Position numbers and translations under genes: made by a program
Notes under the pieces: model-generated
Seen by the model: the letters and a program-made list of their open reading frames with translations, nothing else
The model's database searches: none
What the model was told of the DNA's origin: nothing
Virus record (IMG/VR): IMGVR_UViG_3300030419_005118
Coordinates: 1-40,994 of that record
Direction: 5' to 3' (one strand)
DNA from: a virus
DNA length: 40,994 nucleotides
Shown: positions 29,798 to 38,836 of the stretch, one piece after another
Numbering within the stretch: position 1 is the stretch's first letter
Layout: each line of letters opens with the position of its first letter

Positions 29798-31171
29798 TTA
29801 AGCACCGTTCTCCTTTTTCTGCTTCTTATATTTTTTATATTTATCTTTCAACGTTTGTGCCTGATGCTTTGCAGAATCTGCTGCAATGCTGCTAGGCGTC
29901 TCACCTGTTGGGGGTAAAACTTTAATTTTTACATTTGAAGTATCCATGAATATCGGATAGACGAGTCCATCTGGTCCGTTCCTGTTCTTTGCGACGAATA
30001 TTCTTCCACTGTTTGCAGTCTTGTCTTCGATTGTTCGCGAAACGGAAAAGATAAAATCTGCGACAAAACATTTATTAAACGCCTCACTGATCGACTCCAT
30101 TGTAATCACTTCAGCGTTTAAGCCAGAGCGGTTTGTTTGTGAAGCTGTCCAAACCGGACAGCCAAATTCTTGAGCGATTGCTCGCATCTCTTCATAAATA
30201 GACTCCAGTTCGTTTCGCTTCTCTCTTTGTATCGAAATAGGTCTTAATAAGTCGCCATAATCCACTATAACCAAACCCGGGGTGTGACCTCTTTTCCTAA
30301 GCTTTTCTAAGTGGTTACGGATGGTTTTTGAACTGGCGGATTTTGTCGGATATTCTTTAATTATTAGCTTACCCGGTAAATTTTTGACCGCTTCGTAGAT
30401 ATTGTCTTTAAAGGTGTGTAGGTCGGACAATGGGTATCCAGTAATACAGCTATCATATCGACTAGCTACTACGGTATCGCCTAGTTCCAAAGTATAGTGT
30501 ACTACGGTCTTCCCGTTTTTTATAGCCTCCGCGCCTAAATGCACAAGCACCATAGACTTGCCGGCACCAGTCGGAGCGATAACAACTCCAAGCTCACCCT
30601 TCCCAAGACCGTTTTTGCAAATATCGTCTATCTCCTGCCAGCCGGTGGAAACGGGCCCGCGGGCTTTCACTTTGAACCTTTCTTCAAAATCAATCAAATA
30701 ATCGTGTCCAAAATTATTGTCACTACCAAGCACAAGGGCGTCATTTATTTCTTTGGAGATCTCATCAAATGAAAGCTTCTCTAAGAGAGGGACACATTTC
30801 ATCATTGATTCTTTAATTTTTTGCTTTCGACAAAAATCAAGAGACGTTTCTTTAATATACCCCTTGCCGTCAACTTCGGTTCGATAAATTCTCGCAAAAT
30901 AATCGCGAACCTGCTTTTGAATAACGTCATTTTCGTTTGACATTTCGGCGCGGAGAATCGTGACCATTATCTTATAGGTCGGATGTGTGCCGTATTTTTG
31001 ACGATACTGTAATATCTTCTTTACAAATACTTGAAGATACTTAAGTTCTAGAAAATTAATATCCAGAACTTCAGAGATCTGATCCGCAAACGGTCGATCT
31101 TCTAAAATTAATTGACAGAAGCCCTCTTGGAAGGATTTACCATACCTTCCAAAATCCACACGCTCTTTCAT
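29798..31171 (-). CDS. Replicative DNA helicase, DnaB/gp41 type (457 aa)
   Basis: RecA-fold hexameric helicase. The C-terminal domain has GVVIAPTGAGKSMVLVHLG (Walker A, about residue 202), VVHYTLELGDTVVASRYDS, LVIVDYGDLLRPI (Walker B) and VWTASQTNRSG. The N-terminal 150 residues are helical, as in T4 gp41 (FLELKYLQVFVKKILQYRQK). The Lys-rich end (KDKYKKYKKQKKENG) could contact DNA or loader. It directly precedes the reductase gene and follows a sigma70-like promoter. Confidence 0.93.
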   Translation of the reverse strand: MKERVDFGRYGKSFQEGFCQLILEDRPFADQISEVLDINFLELKYLQVFVKKILQYRQKYGTHPTYKIMVTILRAEMSNENDVIQKQVRDYFARIYRTEVDGKGYIKETSLDFCRKQKIKESMMKCVPLLEKLSFDEISKEINDALVLGSDNNFGHDYLIDFEERFKVKARGPVSTGWQEIDDICKNGLGKGELGVVIAPTGAGKSMVLVHLGAEAIKNGKTVVHYTLELGDTVVASRYDSCITGYPLSDLHTFKDNIYEAVKNLPGKLIIKEYPTKSASSKTIRNHLEKLRKRGHTPGLVIVDYGDLLRPISIQREKRNELESIYEEMRAIAQEFGCPVWTASQTNRSGLNAEVITMESISEAFNKCFVADFIFSVSRTIEDKTANSGRIFVAKNRNGPDGLVYPIFMDTSNVKIKVLPPTGETPSSIAADSAKHQAQTLKDKYKKYKKQKKENGA

Positions 31172-31200
31172 TTATGCCCCGATAGATTAGTGCCTATAAT

Positions 31201-31229
31201 AATATAGCCTGTATAGGCTAATTTGTCAA
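31201..31229 (-). promoter_or_regulatory. Sigma70-like promoter of the helicase gene
   Basis: TTGACA at 31229-31224, 17 bases, TATATT at 31206-31201 on the minus strand. The stop codon of the lipoprotein gene is built into the TTGACA. The gene's ATG lies about 30 bases downstream, behind CGGGGCATAA. This probably starts the replication operon. Confidence 0.82.
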
Positions 31230-31381
31230 GGAGATTCTTCGTCTTCTTCGCCAGCTTCTGGTAGATCTTCTAGCTCCTCCAAAGAAAGATCTAACGTCGG
31301 CCTAGTATCGACTAGTTGCTCCTCAACTTGCACATTTTTCGATGCACAACCTGTTGCTAATATTAGCAATAACTTCTTCAT
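31226..31381 (-). CDS. Small lipoprotein (51 aa)
   Basis: MKKLLLILATGCASKNVQVE has a basic start, a short hydrophobic core and the lipobox LATGC. The mature part is acidic (LDLSLEELEDLPEAGEEDEE). The ATG overlaps the upstream stop by 4 bases. The predicted product is a 40-residue lipid-anchored peptide in the envelope. It may be an Rz1-like spanin piece or an exclusion factor, but it is acidic rather than Pro-rich. Confidence 0.75.
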   Translation of the reverse strand: MKKLLLILATGCASKNVQVEEQLVDTRPTLDLSLEELEDLPEAGEEDEESP

Positions 31382-34300
31382 TTTAACATATTCCTTAGCT
31401 TTCGTCTAACTGTTTCTCGAATAACTTTTTTAATTAGTTCTTCTTTGCTCTCGCCCATAGTGCCCATTACCCGCTGCACCTGATCGTCAAGTTCTTTTTC
31501 TCTTTGCGGCAATTCCATTTCTTCAGGGGTTAGCGGTGTTAACTTTGGCTCGTAGCGGAAAGGACTGCCCTTGGCTACGGCATGGGGAGCGCCATAATAT
31601 CTGAGTGTTTTTGTTACCTCCCAAACCCAATTGTAAGGGTAGCCTGGGGTTTGTTCGAAAATGCCCTGATCGCCTGTTTCAATTCGGGTATAGTGCCCCT
31701 CGCCATCATAAATTGTTTTGCTTGAACTCCCATCCATTGGCTCAAGGTACTCTTCAACAGCTGCCAGCCTCTCTATCTTGGACATATTTGGCCAGTTTTT
31801 TCTGATAAATGCAATTACAGCCATAGCGCCTGGATCCTCTCGCATGTTTGGATCGGTTTGGATGCTGCCGATTAACTTTTGAGCATTCTCGCCATCATAT
31901 TGCTTTTCATGCTCTGTTTGAATTCTTGCAAGCGCTGCGTCGATCATTTTTGTTGCCGTCATCTGCATCGCTTTATGAATCATGTCGGCGTGCTTGTCAA
32001 CGAATCTTACGAACTTGAACGTACCGTCTAACGCTTCTCTAGACTGAGATTGTTTTGCGTAAATTCTAAAGCTGTAATGTATGATTGGATTCATAGCGTA
32101 AAGGGAGCCGGTCTCTTGGCTCCAGTTAGTTGGCCCAACAACTCGCACTCTTATTCTCGTGTCCTCGGCAAAGTTCACACCCTTGAAGGCTGGTCTTTTG
32201 TACTCATCGCCAAAGGCTAGCTCTAACTGGTTCACTGCGTATCCATTGGCCTCTTCTTCTAACTGCTTGACGTGTTTCAAAAACTCAGTTTTGAATTGTG
32301 ACATGTGAATATCAATCGCTTGTCTTCTTTGGGTTACGGATTCGCCGGCGTCACGAAAATCGCCGGATGGAGTAAAGGTTGTAAACCCTGGCACAAGAAA
32401 GCCGCCGCCGATAACATCGGGCATAAACACATTTTTGATAAAGTCGGTGGCATCAATTTTTCTTGGCATTCCGTTAATTGGAAACTCAACACCTGTTGAT
32501 ATGACCGCGCTGGGTGAATCGCCCATGTCTTTACCCATCAAGGTAAATAATACCTCGCCATCTGGCTCATCCTCATCCTCTCCAACAACAATAAAATTCT
32601 TTAACTCGTCTTCAATTTCTTCGACCTCTTCTCTTGTGTCGTCCCACGGGCTGGGCGCAAGATAGAAATCGTTTACCAAGGCTCTTCGAATTTTCTCGTG
32701 AATAGTTTCCCAGTAGCCCTCGCATTCTTTAAGCTCTTCGATAAATTGTTCGAACTCGTCTACCTCGTAGGTGTTGGGCTCAAAAAGAACATTGAATTCC
32801 ACCTCAAGAACTGCGTAGCCTTGACCAATCGGCATACCTCGCTCATTGGTATCTGGGTGCTCCGTTCGGACATGCCACCGTATACCATCAATTGAGGAAT
32901 ATAGACGATTTTCAAAGCCAGCTTCAATAAGATTGGCCAAGTTTCTAATTTGATCTTTATGAGTTTGATTTGAAGCTGAGTATAAATATTCAAACTCTGG
33001 AATTGAATACTCGCCGTCTTCTGCATATTCTCCTGGGTATGGGTGGCCGCCGCCCGCAAAATTAACTAGTTCCCACTTCTTCCAGTTTGTTTTAAACTCC
33101 ATCATAACGCTAGCGCCGCCGCTAACACTTGGTTGTTCCTCGTGATAATCATCAACATGCGCAGAGGCTTGAAAATGCTCTAAAGTATTGCTAGCAAGAT
33201 CGTTCAATTCTTCGACTCTCTCATTATACACATCGTAAAGGTTTGGACCCTCGTCGCTGGTGTCATGCTTAAAGTTCTGGTAATTATAGCCGTCGTATCC
33301 TGATCGTTCCAGCATCTCTTCGCCAGCTTCTTTAAAGAACTCGTCAAACAGTTCACCGTCTTTAGTGTCCTCCCAGGATCCGCCATATCTTATGATATCC
33401 TGTTCTCTAGGAAATTCTATTTGCTGCTCTTCTTCGGGTGGGCCCTCGTCAATAAAGATATCTTTTTGCTGATCCCACGACCATTTTCGAACCGCCTCAA
33501 CGAATCCTGGGGGGTGTGGCCCATAAGTTGCCATCTCTGGTATGGCAAAAGTCTCATCTGTGGATTGGTCATAATATTTTCTTATTCTGACGCGGGACTG
33601 TGCAATAATCCCCTTCACGTCTCTATCTCTATCTCTGAAAATTTCTTGTGTATCAAAATCGCCTATATCTCTCAAATCCTCGGGCTCGTGCTCGTCACCT
33701 GTGACTAGCGACCATTCCTTGCCGGCCCGGGCAGCGCTAACTGCATCATGAAACGCTTGATATGTCAGCTGATCTTTGGCTGTGCTGGGGAGATTATCAA
33801 CGTCTCGTCTGGTGGTTGGATTGAGCCGATCCTTGAGTGCATCGACACCAAATTCAAACAACTCGCGATTATCCAACTGCTTAAGCAGGGAGCTATAAAA
33901 TTTTGGATTCTTGATTGCATGTTTTCTAATAAATTCTTCTGCTTTTTGCTTGGCAAATCTTTCTGACATATCGAATGCAGCTTCGGGATCGTCTGCGGTG
34001 TCATATTCTGAATACAATCCCGCTAGCAGATCTTTATAATCTTTTTCTTTAACCAAATATGCAATTGGTCCATGGCCTTTAGCTTCTGCAACTGCACACT
34101 TAAAATAACTATTTCGAGGACTGTGGCATGATTCAATGGCTCCAATATCGCTCATTCGCAAAACGTCGATTGGATGACGAGTGAGGACAACCATATAACT
34201 TGTTGCATCACCCGACATTAGACCTTCTATTTCTTTATAATTCTCATCTTTTGTATAGTAAGTTTGTCGCCTCTGCCACCAGTTGAGAAGATCGGGATCA

Positions 34301-34812
34301 AGCTTTTTCTCTTTTATGAGCTTTTGCATAAGTTTAGCCATGCCGCGTCTATCTTTTTTCTGAATTGTCTCGCCCTTGCGTGGACCAGCAGGAATCGTAA
34401 AATCATATACCTTTTCGAATTCGATGTCAGCAACAGTTATTTCAATTTCATACTCCTCGCCTGTTCCCAGGCGGCGCTTCTTTTGTTTTACTCGTCTGCG
34501 GTTGAAGTAGCGATTGTCCAAAGAGTCGGCAGGGATCTGGTAGCCCTCTTTTCTTATTACTGATACAACGGTTTTTAGATTTCTGGCATCGTCTGTGTCG
34601 AGCGGGAATGCAAGGCGCATTTTTCCGCCGAAGAGATCATCGAAAGAGTAATCATGAGGGCCGGCCTGAGCCATCCACTTGCGAATTGCATTGGATTGTT
34701 CAGCGGACACTTCATTGAGCACTTTTATGTATTGTTCACGGAGAAGTTTGTGTTTATCTGCACTTCTCTCCTTGTGGCAAAATCGATTCCAATTTTCAAA
34801 TATTTGCTTCAC
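31378..34812 (-). CDS. Large ENW-tagged protein of unknown function (1144 aa)
   Basis: GTG start behind AAGAGGAATATCC. It opens with the shared tag MKQIFENWNRFCHKE. After about 150 charged residues comes a conserved segment TSYMVVLTRHPIDVLRMSDI, IGAIESCHSPRNSYFKCAV and GHGPIAYLVKEKDYKDL, known to me only from uncharacterised phage proteins. The Cys-His pair could be catalytic. The rest is acidic with many aromatic residues. The protein ends in a basic amphipathic helix (LIKKVIRETVRRKLRNMLK). Its size and tag suggest a packaged or virion protein. Possible processing site LLRE near residue 25. Confidence 0.82.
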   Translation of the reverse strand: MKQIFENWNRFCHKERSADKHKLLREQYIKVLNEVSAEQSNAIRKWMAQAGPHDYSFDDLFGGKMRLAFPLDTDDARNLKTVVSVIRKEGYQIPADSLDNRYFNRRRVKQKKRRLGTGEEYEIEITVADIEFEKVYDFTIPAGPRKGETIQKKDRRGMAKLMQKLIKEKKLDPDLLNWWQRRQTYYTKDENYKEIEGLMSGDATSYMVVLTRHPIDVLRMSDIGAIESCHSPRNSYFKCAVAEAKGHGPIAYLVKEKDYKDLLAGLYSEYDTADDPEAAFDMSERFAKQKAEEFIRKHAIKNPKFYSSLLKQLDNRELFEFGVDALKDRLNPTTRRDVDNLPSTAKDQLTYQAFHDAVSAARAGKEWSLVTGDEHEPEDLRDIGDFDTQEIFRDRDRDVKGIIAQSRVRIRKYYDQSTDETFAIPEMATYGPHPPGFVEAVRKWSWDQQKDIFIDEGPPEEEQQIEFPREQDIIRYGGSWEDTKDGELFDEFFKEAGEEMLERSGYDGYNYQNFKHDTSDEGPNLYDVYNERVEELNDLASNTLEHFQASAHVDDYHEEQPSVSGGASVMMEFKTNWKKWELVNFAGGGHPYPGEYAEDGEYSIPEFEYLYSASNQTHKDQIRNLANLIEAGFENRLYSSIDGIRWHVRTEHPDTNERGMPIGQGYAVLEVEFNVLFEPNTYEVDEFEQFIEELKECEGYWETIHEKIRRALVNDFYLAPSPWDDTREEVEEIEDELKNFIVVGEDEDEPDGEVLFTLMGKDMGDSPSAVISTGVEFPINGMPRKIDATDFIKNVFMPDVIGGGFLVPGFTTFTPSGDFRDAGESVTQRRQAIDIHMSQFKTEFLKHVKQLEEEANGYAVNQLELAFGDEYKRPAFKGVNFAEDTRIRVRVVGPTNWSQETGSLYAMNPIIHYSFRIYAKQSQSREALDGTFKFVRFVDKHADMIHKAMQMTATKMIDAALARIQTEHEKQYDGENAQKLIGSIQTDPNMREDPGAMAVIAFIRKNWPNMSKIERLAAVEEYLEPMDGSSSKTIYDGEGHYTRIETGDQGIFEQTPGYPYNWVWEVTKTLRYYGAPHAVAKGSPFRYEPKLTPLTPEEMELPQREKELDDQVQRVMGTMGESKEELIKKVIRETVRRKLRNMLK

Positions 34813-34844
34813 GGATATTCCTCTTCATAATAAATAGTTCTAAT

Positions 34845-35534
34845 TCAACAACGCATCTGTTGCAAATTGTATTTGTCTCCAGATTTAACGACTTTATAAA
34901 TTACTAATTCAAAATCATCTGGCTTGATCTCAGCAAGGGCCTCACTGTTGCAAACTTTGGCAAGAACGTCATCAATGTTTCTCTGCGAATCTTCATAATA
35001 CTCTATGCGGCGAATATTTGATTTTCCGTCGCTCATGATTTTATTTCGCATCATGGCGACCATCACATCACCCTTTGACTCGCCTTCAGTCGCAATTGGT
35101 CGAACTCGGCTAGAATCAATGCCAATTTGTTGAATATAGTCCAATATTGGCCCCAGCGAGTTGCCACGTCGAGCAGTCATAATATATGTCTTAGAATCGT
35201 CTGTAAATTGTTTCATGATGTCGGTTACGACTGTTATTTCCTCTGGATCTTTGACAATTGAAAAATCACTCAAATCAATTTGATATCCAAGCTCCCTGAG
35301 ATCATCGATGGGATCGTATGATCGAATATTTTCTTTTTCTGCCGCCTGATTCATGTATTCTTCAAATTCTTTTTGATTTCCAAGTGTTGCAACTGATCCA
35401 TCAGGTGCCTTCACTCGGGTCTCTGACGTGGTGTGTGCGATTGTCTCATCAAAATCAAAAATACGAAGCGTGGTGATAGGCTCCTCCATTTCCTCATTAA
35501 CAAACTTTCGCCAATTTTCAAATATCAGTTTCAT
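34845..35534 (-). CDS. ENW-tagged HAD-superfamily phosphatase (229 aa)
   Basis: Tag MKLIFENWRKFVNEE, then a HAD domain. Motif I is LRIFDFDETIAHTTSE, motif II is KTYIMTARRGNS, Lys in TEGESKGDVM is motif III, and motif IV is IEYYEDSQRNIDD. The layout resembles small phosphatases such as the 3'-phosphatase half of T4 polynucleotide kinase. A nucleic-acid or nucleotide end-processing role is possible. Its first 17 bases overlap the previous gene in another frame, so the tag codons are used twice. Confidence 0.88.
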   Translation of the reverse strand: MKLIFENWRKFVNEEMEEPITTLRIFDFDETIAHTTSETRVKAPDGSVATLGNQKEFEEYMNQAAEKENIRSYDPIDDLRELGYQIDLSDFSIVKDPEEITVVTDIMKQFTDDSKTYIMTARRGNSLGPILDYIQQIGIDSSRVRPIATEGESKGDVMVAMMRNKIMSDGKSNIRRIEYYEDSQRNIDDVLAKVCNSEALAEIKPDDFELVIYKVVKSGDKYNLQQMRC

Positions 35535-36135
35535 TAGATAAAATCTCCGCTAATCCGCCATAATCTGCCCAATCTCGGTAACCTAGACGCGGATCGTTCA
35601 AATCTTTTCTATACACAATAAATTTTTTAATCATTTTTGTAACATCGCCAATCCCGGCGCCAAGCTTATCTTTTAGTTTTTCTATTGGATCTTCTAATAG
35701 TTCAAGAAATTCTTTCAAGTACTCGGGAACTTTTATAATTTTCTCTAAAGCAAAGCCTCCTGTCATTTTAGCCGCAGCAGTAAAAATCATAACTGCCAAT
35801 TCTATATGTTTGTTGGTCATTAATAATTTAACTGCGTTTGTTTCATGTCGGGCACGATATTTTTTAAATACACCTTTAGATTTAAGTTGGGCAATAAAAG
35901 CTTCCATTTTTTGCCCCATAAATTTAACAAATTGTCTGATCTTATCATCAGCCCAGTCTTTCATATCATCGATAACATTAACAACCGCATCTTTAATACC
36001 TCTTCCGGCGCTAATAACATCGTCTATAATTCCTTCGTCCAAGGCGCTAAAATGCTTATCAAAGAAAGTTTCAAATTCTTGTTCATAAACAACCTGAGAT
36101 TGATAGTCTCGCCAATTTTCCATTAAGAGTTTCAT
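35518..36135 (-). CDS. ENW-tagged helical protein (205 aa)
   Basis: Tag MKLLMENWRDYQSQVVYEQE, without an obvious L-x-E. A helical acidic stretch (IDDVISAGRGIKDAVVNVID) follows, then a basic stretch (VFKKYRARHETNAVKLLMTN), HIELAVMIFTAAAKMTGGFA with a hydrophobic helix, and a charged C-terminus. KKYRARxxxNAxxLLMTNKHIxLAVM is a conserved block I know from other large phages. Function is unknown. Confidence 0.8.
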   Translation of the reverse strand: MKLLMENWRDYQSQVVYEQEFETFFDKHFSALDEGIIDDVISAGRGIKDAVVNVIDDMKDWADDKIRQFVKFMGQKMEAFIAQLKSKGVFKKYRARHETNAVKLLMTNKHIELAVMIFTAAAKMTGGFALEKIIKVPEYLKEFLELLEDPIEKLKDKLGAGIGDVTKMIKKFIVYRKDLNDPRLGYRDWADYGGLAEILSNETDI

Positions 36136-36803
36136 GTCTGGTCTATAAACCTCCCTAGCTCTATTAGTTTATTTATGGTGGTCGGCTGCTTTGTGTATCT
36201 CTTGCTTAGAGAGTTGTCGGGCCAATGATATTTGCCTCCAAGACCAGCCACGTATTGGTCACAATTGTCTTCATCGATATCGGGTGTGAGCGTGTTCTCC
36301 AAATCGTCAAGCTGATAGTTGTCGACATCAGAGCGTTGTCCTAGATAATAATCCCAAACGGCCCGGGCAAAGCTTGAAACCTCTTCACGATCAGCAATAA
36401 GGCCACCGCACTTGCGACCATCTTCGCAATGGGAGTGGCCCCACATCGTGGCATATTCCATTGCTACATCATAAAGAAGTGGGCCCCACTTGTCAGTCAC
36501 TTGGGACCATTTGACTTGCCAAGCGAGATGACAAGGGCCATGGCCCGCATATTCTCCTTCATCGTGGGGCGCTATCTCAATCTCTCCTGAGATTGGACTA
36601 TCATAGCCAAGCACGTATGGTGTTCCAAATCTGTCAACGCTAGCGTACACAAGCTCTACAGCACCATCCCCCGTTGCAGAGGGTTTGGCCAATATGTACA
36701 GGCCGCGGTCGCCTGGAATTTCCTCATTGTCAACAAGGTCATCAACCGTCATTGCTGCTTCGGTTAATAGATACTTCCGCCAATTTTCAAATAGGAGCTT
36801 CAT
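36132..36803 (-). CDS. ENW-tagged protein with GPLLYDVAMEYA motif (223 aa)
   Basis: Tag MKLLFENWRKYLLTEAAMTV, where LLTE followed by Ala fits the T4 prohead-protease rule L/I-x-E best of all members. The body has CHLAWQVKWSQVTDKWGPLL, YDVAMEYATMWG and CGGLIADREEVSSFARAVWD. The sequence GPLLYDVA...GGLIADR recalls acetyltransferase-like (GNAT) proteins of phages, but the acetyl-CoA loop is not clear. ATG overlaps the upstream stop (ATGA) and follows GAGG. Confidence 0.8.
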   Translation of the reverse strand: MKLLFENWRKYLLTEAAMTVDDLVDNEEIPGDRGLYILAKPSATGDGAVELVYASVDRFGTPYVLGYDSPISGEIEIAPHDEGEYAGHGPCHLAWQVKWSQVTDKWGPLLYDVAMEYATMWGHSHCEDGRKCGGLIADREEVSSFARAVWDYYLGQRSDVDNYQLDDLENTLTPDIDEDNCDQYVAGLGGKYHWPDNSLSKRYTKQPTTINKLIELGRFIDQT

Positions 36804-37351
36804 TCTGTATCCTCGTGTTCTTCTTTAGATCTTTCGGCCAAAAGCTTTACCTCAACAATTCCTCTAGAGTCCCAGATGCAACCAGAGGCAACATCCCAGC
36901 CATAATACCAATCTGCGGACATTCGAGCGTGCGACTGGTAAGGGCAAATTTCAATTCCACTATAGCCGGCATCTTGTATCGCTTTCCAGTCCATCACTTC
37001 ACCACCGAAGCGCCCTGGTCGAAGAAAATTTTCCTGAAGCCAGTCAAATTCGTCAGCATTCGTAATGCGCAAAACATCATCACCCAATACAACTTCATAT
37101 AAATAATTAGATTCCTCTAGCCAATGGGGCATTTCATATTTAGTCCAGTCAATCCAGTCATCACCACAGGAATACCATAACCCTTGAGGTTTTTTCGAGA
37201 AGCTTTGAGGCGTTTGCTGTGCTACATTTCGGAATTCGGTATAAGGCTCTTTTGATATAAAAACTTTTTCTTCAGGTTGTATATGGTGACCCAGGAATTC
37301 GCTCTGCTCCGTTAGAAGATATTGGCGCCAATTTTCCATTAATAATTTCAT
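36800..37351 (-). CDS. ENW-tagged protein with GLWYS motif (183 aa)
   Basis: Tag MKLLMENWRQYLLTEQSEF. The body contains KKPQGLWYSCGDDWIDWTKY, HWLEESNYLYEVVLGDDVLR, then MDWKAIQDAGYSGIEICPYQ and WYYGWDVASGCIWDSRGIVE. I recognise the family from phages and plasmids as uncharacterised. The early GLWYS loop, late Ser-Gly-Cys and acidic ends are compatible with an ADP-ribosyltransferase-like fold, which would parallel T4 Alt. This is speculative. Overlaps the next gene by 4 bases. Confidence 0.78.
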   Translation of the reverse strand: MKLLMENWRQYLLTEQSEFLGHHIQPEEKVFISKEPYTEFRNVAQQTPQSFSKKPQGLWYSCGDDWIDWTKYEMPHWLEESNYLYEVVLGDDVLRITNADEFDWLQENFLRPGRFGGEVMDWKAIQDAGYSGIEICPYQSHARMSADWYYGWDVASGCIWDSRGIVEVKLLAERSKEEHEDTE

Positions 37352-38812
37352 CTATCTTTTGCTCCAAGTTGGTACTCCGGTAGCTATATTTCCTATATCA
37401 GTCTGTACAGTTATATCATCACCTTCTCCGACTGCAGCATTAGTTAATATTCCGTGCCAACCATATGGACCTAAATCTTTAACAGTTGTTCCACTACCTT
37501 CATTGAATTTCCAATATGCTACAAGACCATCTCCACCTGAATTTTTATGGTTATAATCAGTTCCACCATTATATACACTCCTAACCCAATCGTTATCTTT
37601 AAGTTCATTATAGATAGCTACATCATCAAGTCCACAAGCGTGTCCGTTGTTATATTTAGACTTTTTAGTACCATCTGCCATTGATTCGTTTATTTTTAAT
37701 GCGCGCATACCAAAACTAAAACCACGAGTCATTACCGAATCCAAATGAGCAGTCCATGTAAGTAGACCTGTACGGTCAACATTATGCCAGTCATTATAAT
37801 CAGTGCCTATTGCTTCAGAATTATATCCATATATTTGTTTGCCATTGAAATATATCCTACGATACCTTGCTGTTTCATCTGCATTATCGTTACCTACAAA
37901 TGTTATTACAATATGATACCAATTGTCCAATATTAAATTAGAATCTCCATCAAGAAATTCATACAAATCTGTGTTTCCTGAATTCATAAACATCGTCACC
38001 CAGGAGTTATGACCACCATAAGTTCCAAATGTATTACTACCTATACCAAAATATGGCCTAGCTGCATTTCTCATACCAAAAGAAAATCTAGCTGTACTTT
38101 CCCTTTTCCATCCCATAGCAAATGCATCACCTGTATGTTCATCTGGTCTATACCAATAAGATATAGTAAATCCTGATTCTGCAAGTGGTTTTCTACCAGA
38201 GCCTTCCGCAAAGCCTTTATTTGTAGGGTCATTAGGAGTAAATTCAGTTCTTACCAAATCTGCTCTAGCGGTTGCTTGAGTATCACCGGTAAATGATAAG
38301 AAATAATCTATATTTCCTTCTCTTTTGCGGCCACGCGGGGGATGGGGTCGCGTTCTATAGCGCTGTTTTGCTAACAAGTTGTCGCGCTTAAACATCTCCA
38401 TTGCATAATCAAAATCTAAAGCAGCCAGCCTTTGATTAAGGGGGTCGGCTAGCCAACCAACCCAATCAAGCTCTTGAAGAGAGGGCTCACGACTTTGCAT
38501 TATAGTCTCTATTTCTTCAAGCTTGTTATCCTTTTGGAATTGGTCCTTTATCTGAGCCAGTAAAATATCAAGCTGTTTGTCCCATTTTTGTTCCGCTGTT
38601 TCTTCTTTTCTTTGAATGTACATCCGATGAAGACGTTCTGCCTCCTGTTGCTCCAGAAGAAGCTTTTTGCGTGCAGCGATCTCTTCTTGCTTGCGCGCTT
38701 CGGCTTCAATTTTAGCAATACGGGCGGCCTCTTTCTCAGCTTCCAATTTAGCCTCGCGTTGCATTTTTTTTCTCAATAATTTTTGTCGATATTTAAGATA
38801 TTGTAAATTCAT
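37352..38812 (-). CDS. Coiled-coil plus LamG-type domain protein (486 aa)
   Basis: Residues 1-100 form a charged coiled coil (KLEAEKEAARIAKIEAEARK). A linker (WVGWLADPLNQRLAALDFDY) precedes a basic hinge (RTRPHPPRGRKREG). From about 167 to the end is a concanavalin-A/LamG-like lectin domain: FTISYWYRPDEHTGDAFAMG, NLILDNWYHIVITFVGN, RRIYFNGKQIYGYN, GLDDVAIYNELKDNDWVRSV and LVAYWKFNEGSGTTVKDLGP. Such domains bind glycans, so a tail-fibre or capsid-decoration role is likely. Arg codons change from CGN to AGA at the hinge, suggesting the lectin part was acquired. It lacks the ENW tag of its neighbours. Confidence 0.85.
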   Translation of the reverse strand: MNLQYLKYRQKLLRKKMQREAKLEAEKEAARIAKIEAEARKQEEIAARKKLLLEQQEAERLHRMYIQRKEETAEQKWDKQLDILLAQIKDQFQKDNKLEEIETIMQSREPSLQELDWVGWLADPLNQRLAALDFDYAMEMFKRDNLLAKQRYRTRPHPPRGRKREGNIDYFLSFTGDTQATARADLVRTEFTPNDPTNKGFAEGSGRKPLAESGFTISYWYRPDEHTGDAFAMGWKRESTARFSFGMRNAARPYFGIGSNTFGTYGGHNSWVTMFMNSGNTDLYEFLDGDSNLILDNWYHIVITFVGNDNADETARYRRIYFNGKQIYGYNSEAIGTDYNDWHNVDRTGLLTWTAHLDSVMTRGFSFGMRALKINESMADGTKKSKYNNGHACGLDDVAIYNELKDNDWVRSVYNGGTDYNHKNSGGDGLVAYWKFNEGSGTTVKDLGPYGWHGILTNAAVGEGDDITVQTDIGNIATGVPTWSKR

Positions 38813-38836
38813 TGTTGTATACCAGCACCCCTCATG
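38808..38836. repeat. 29-bp leader repeat, copy 1
   Basis: Matches 39547-39575 with one mismatch. On the minus strand it holds the end of the 2H-phosphoesterase gene (IMRGAGIQQ, stop) and the ATG of the coiled-coil/LamG gene. The other copy precedes a microprotein start. Confidence 0.85.
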
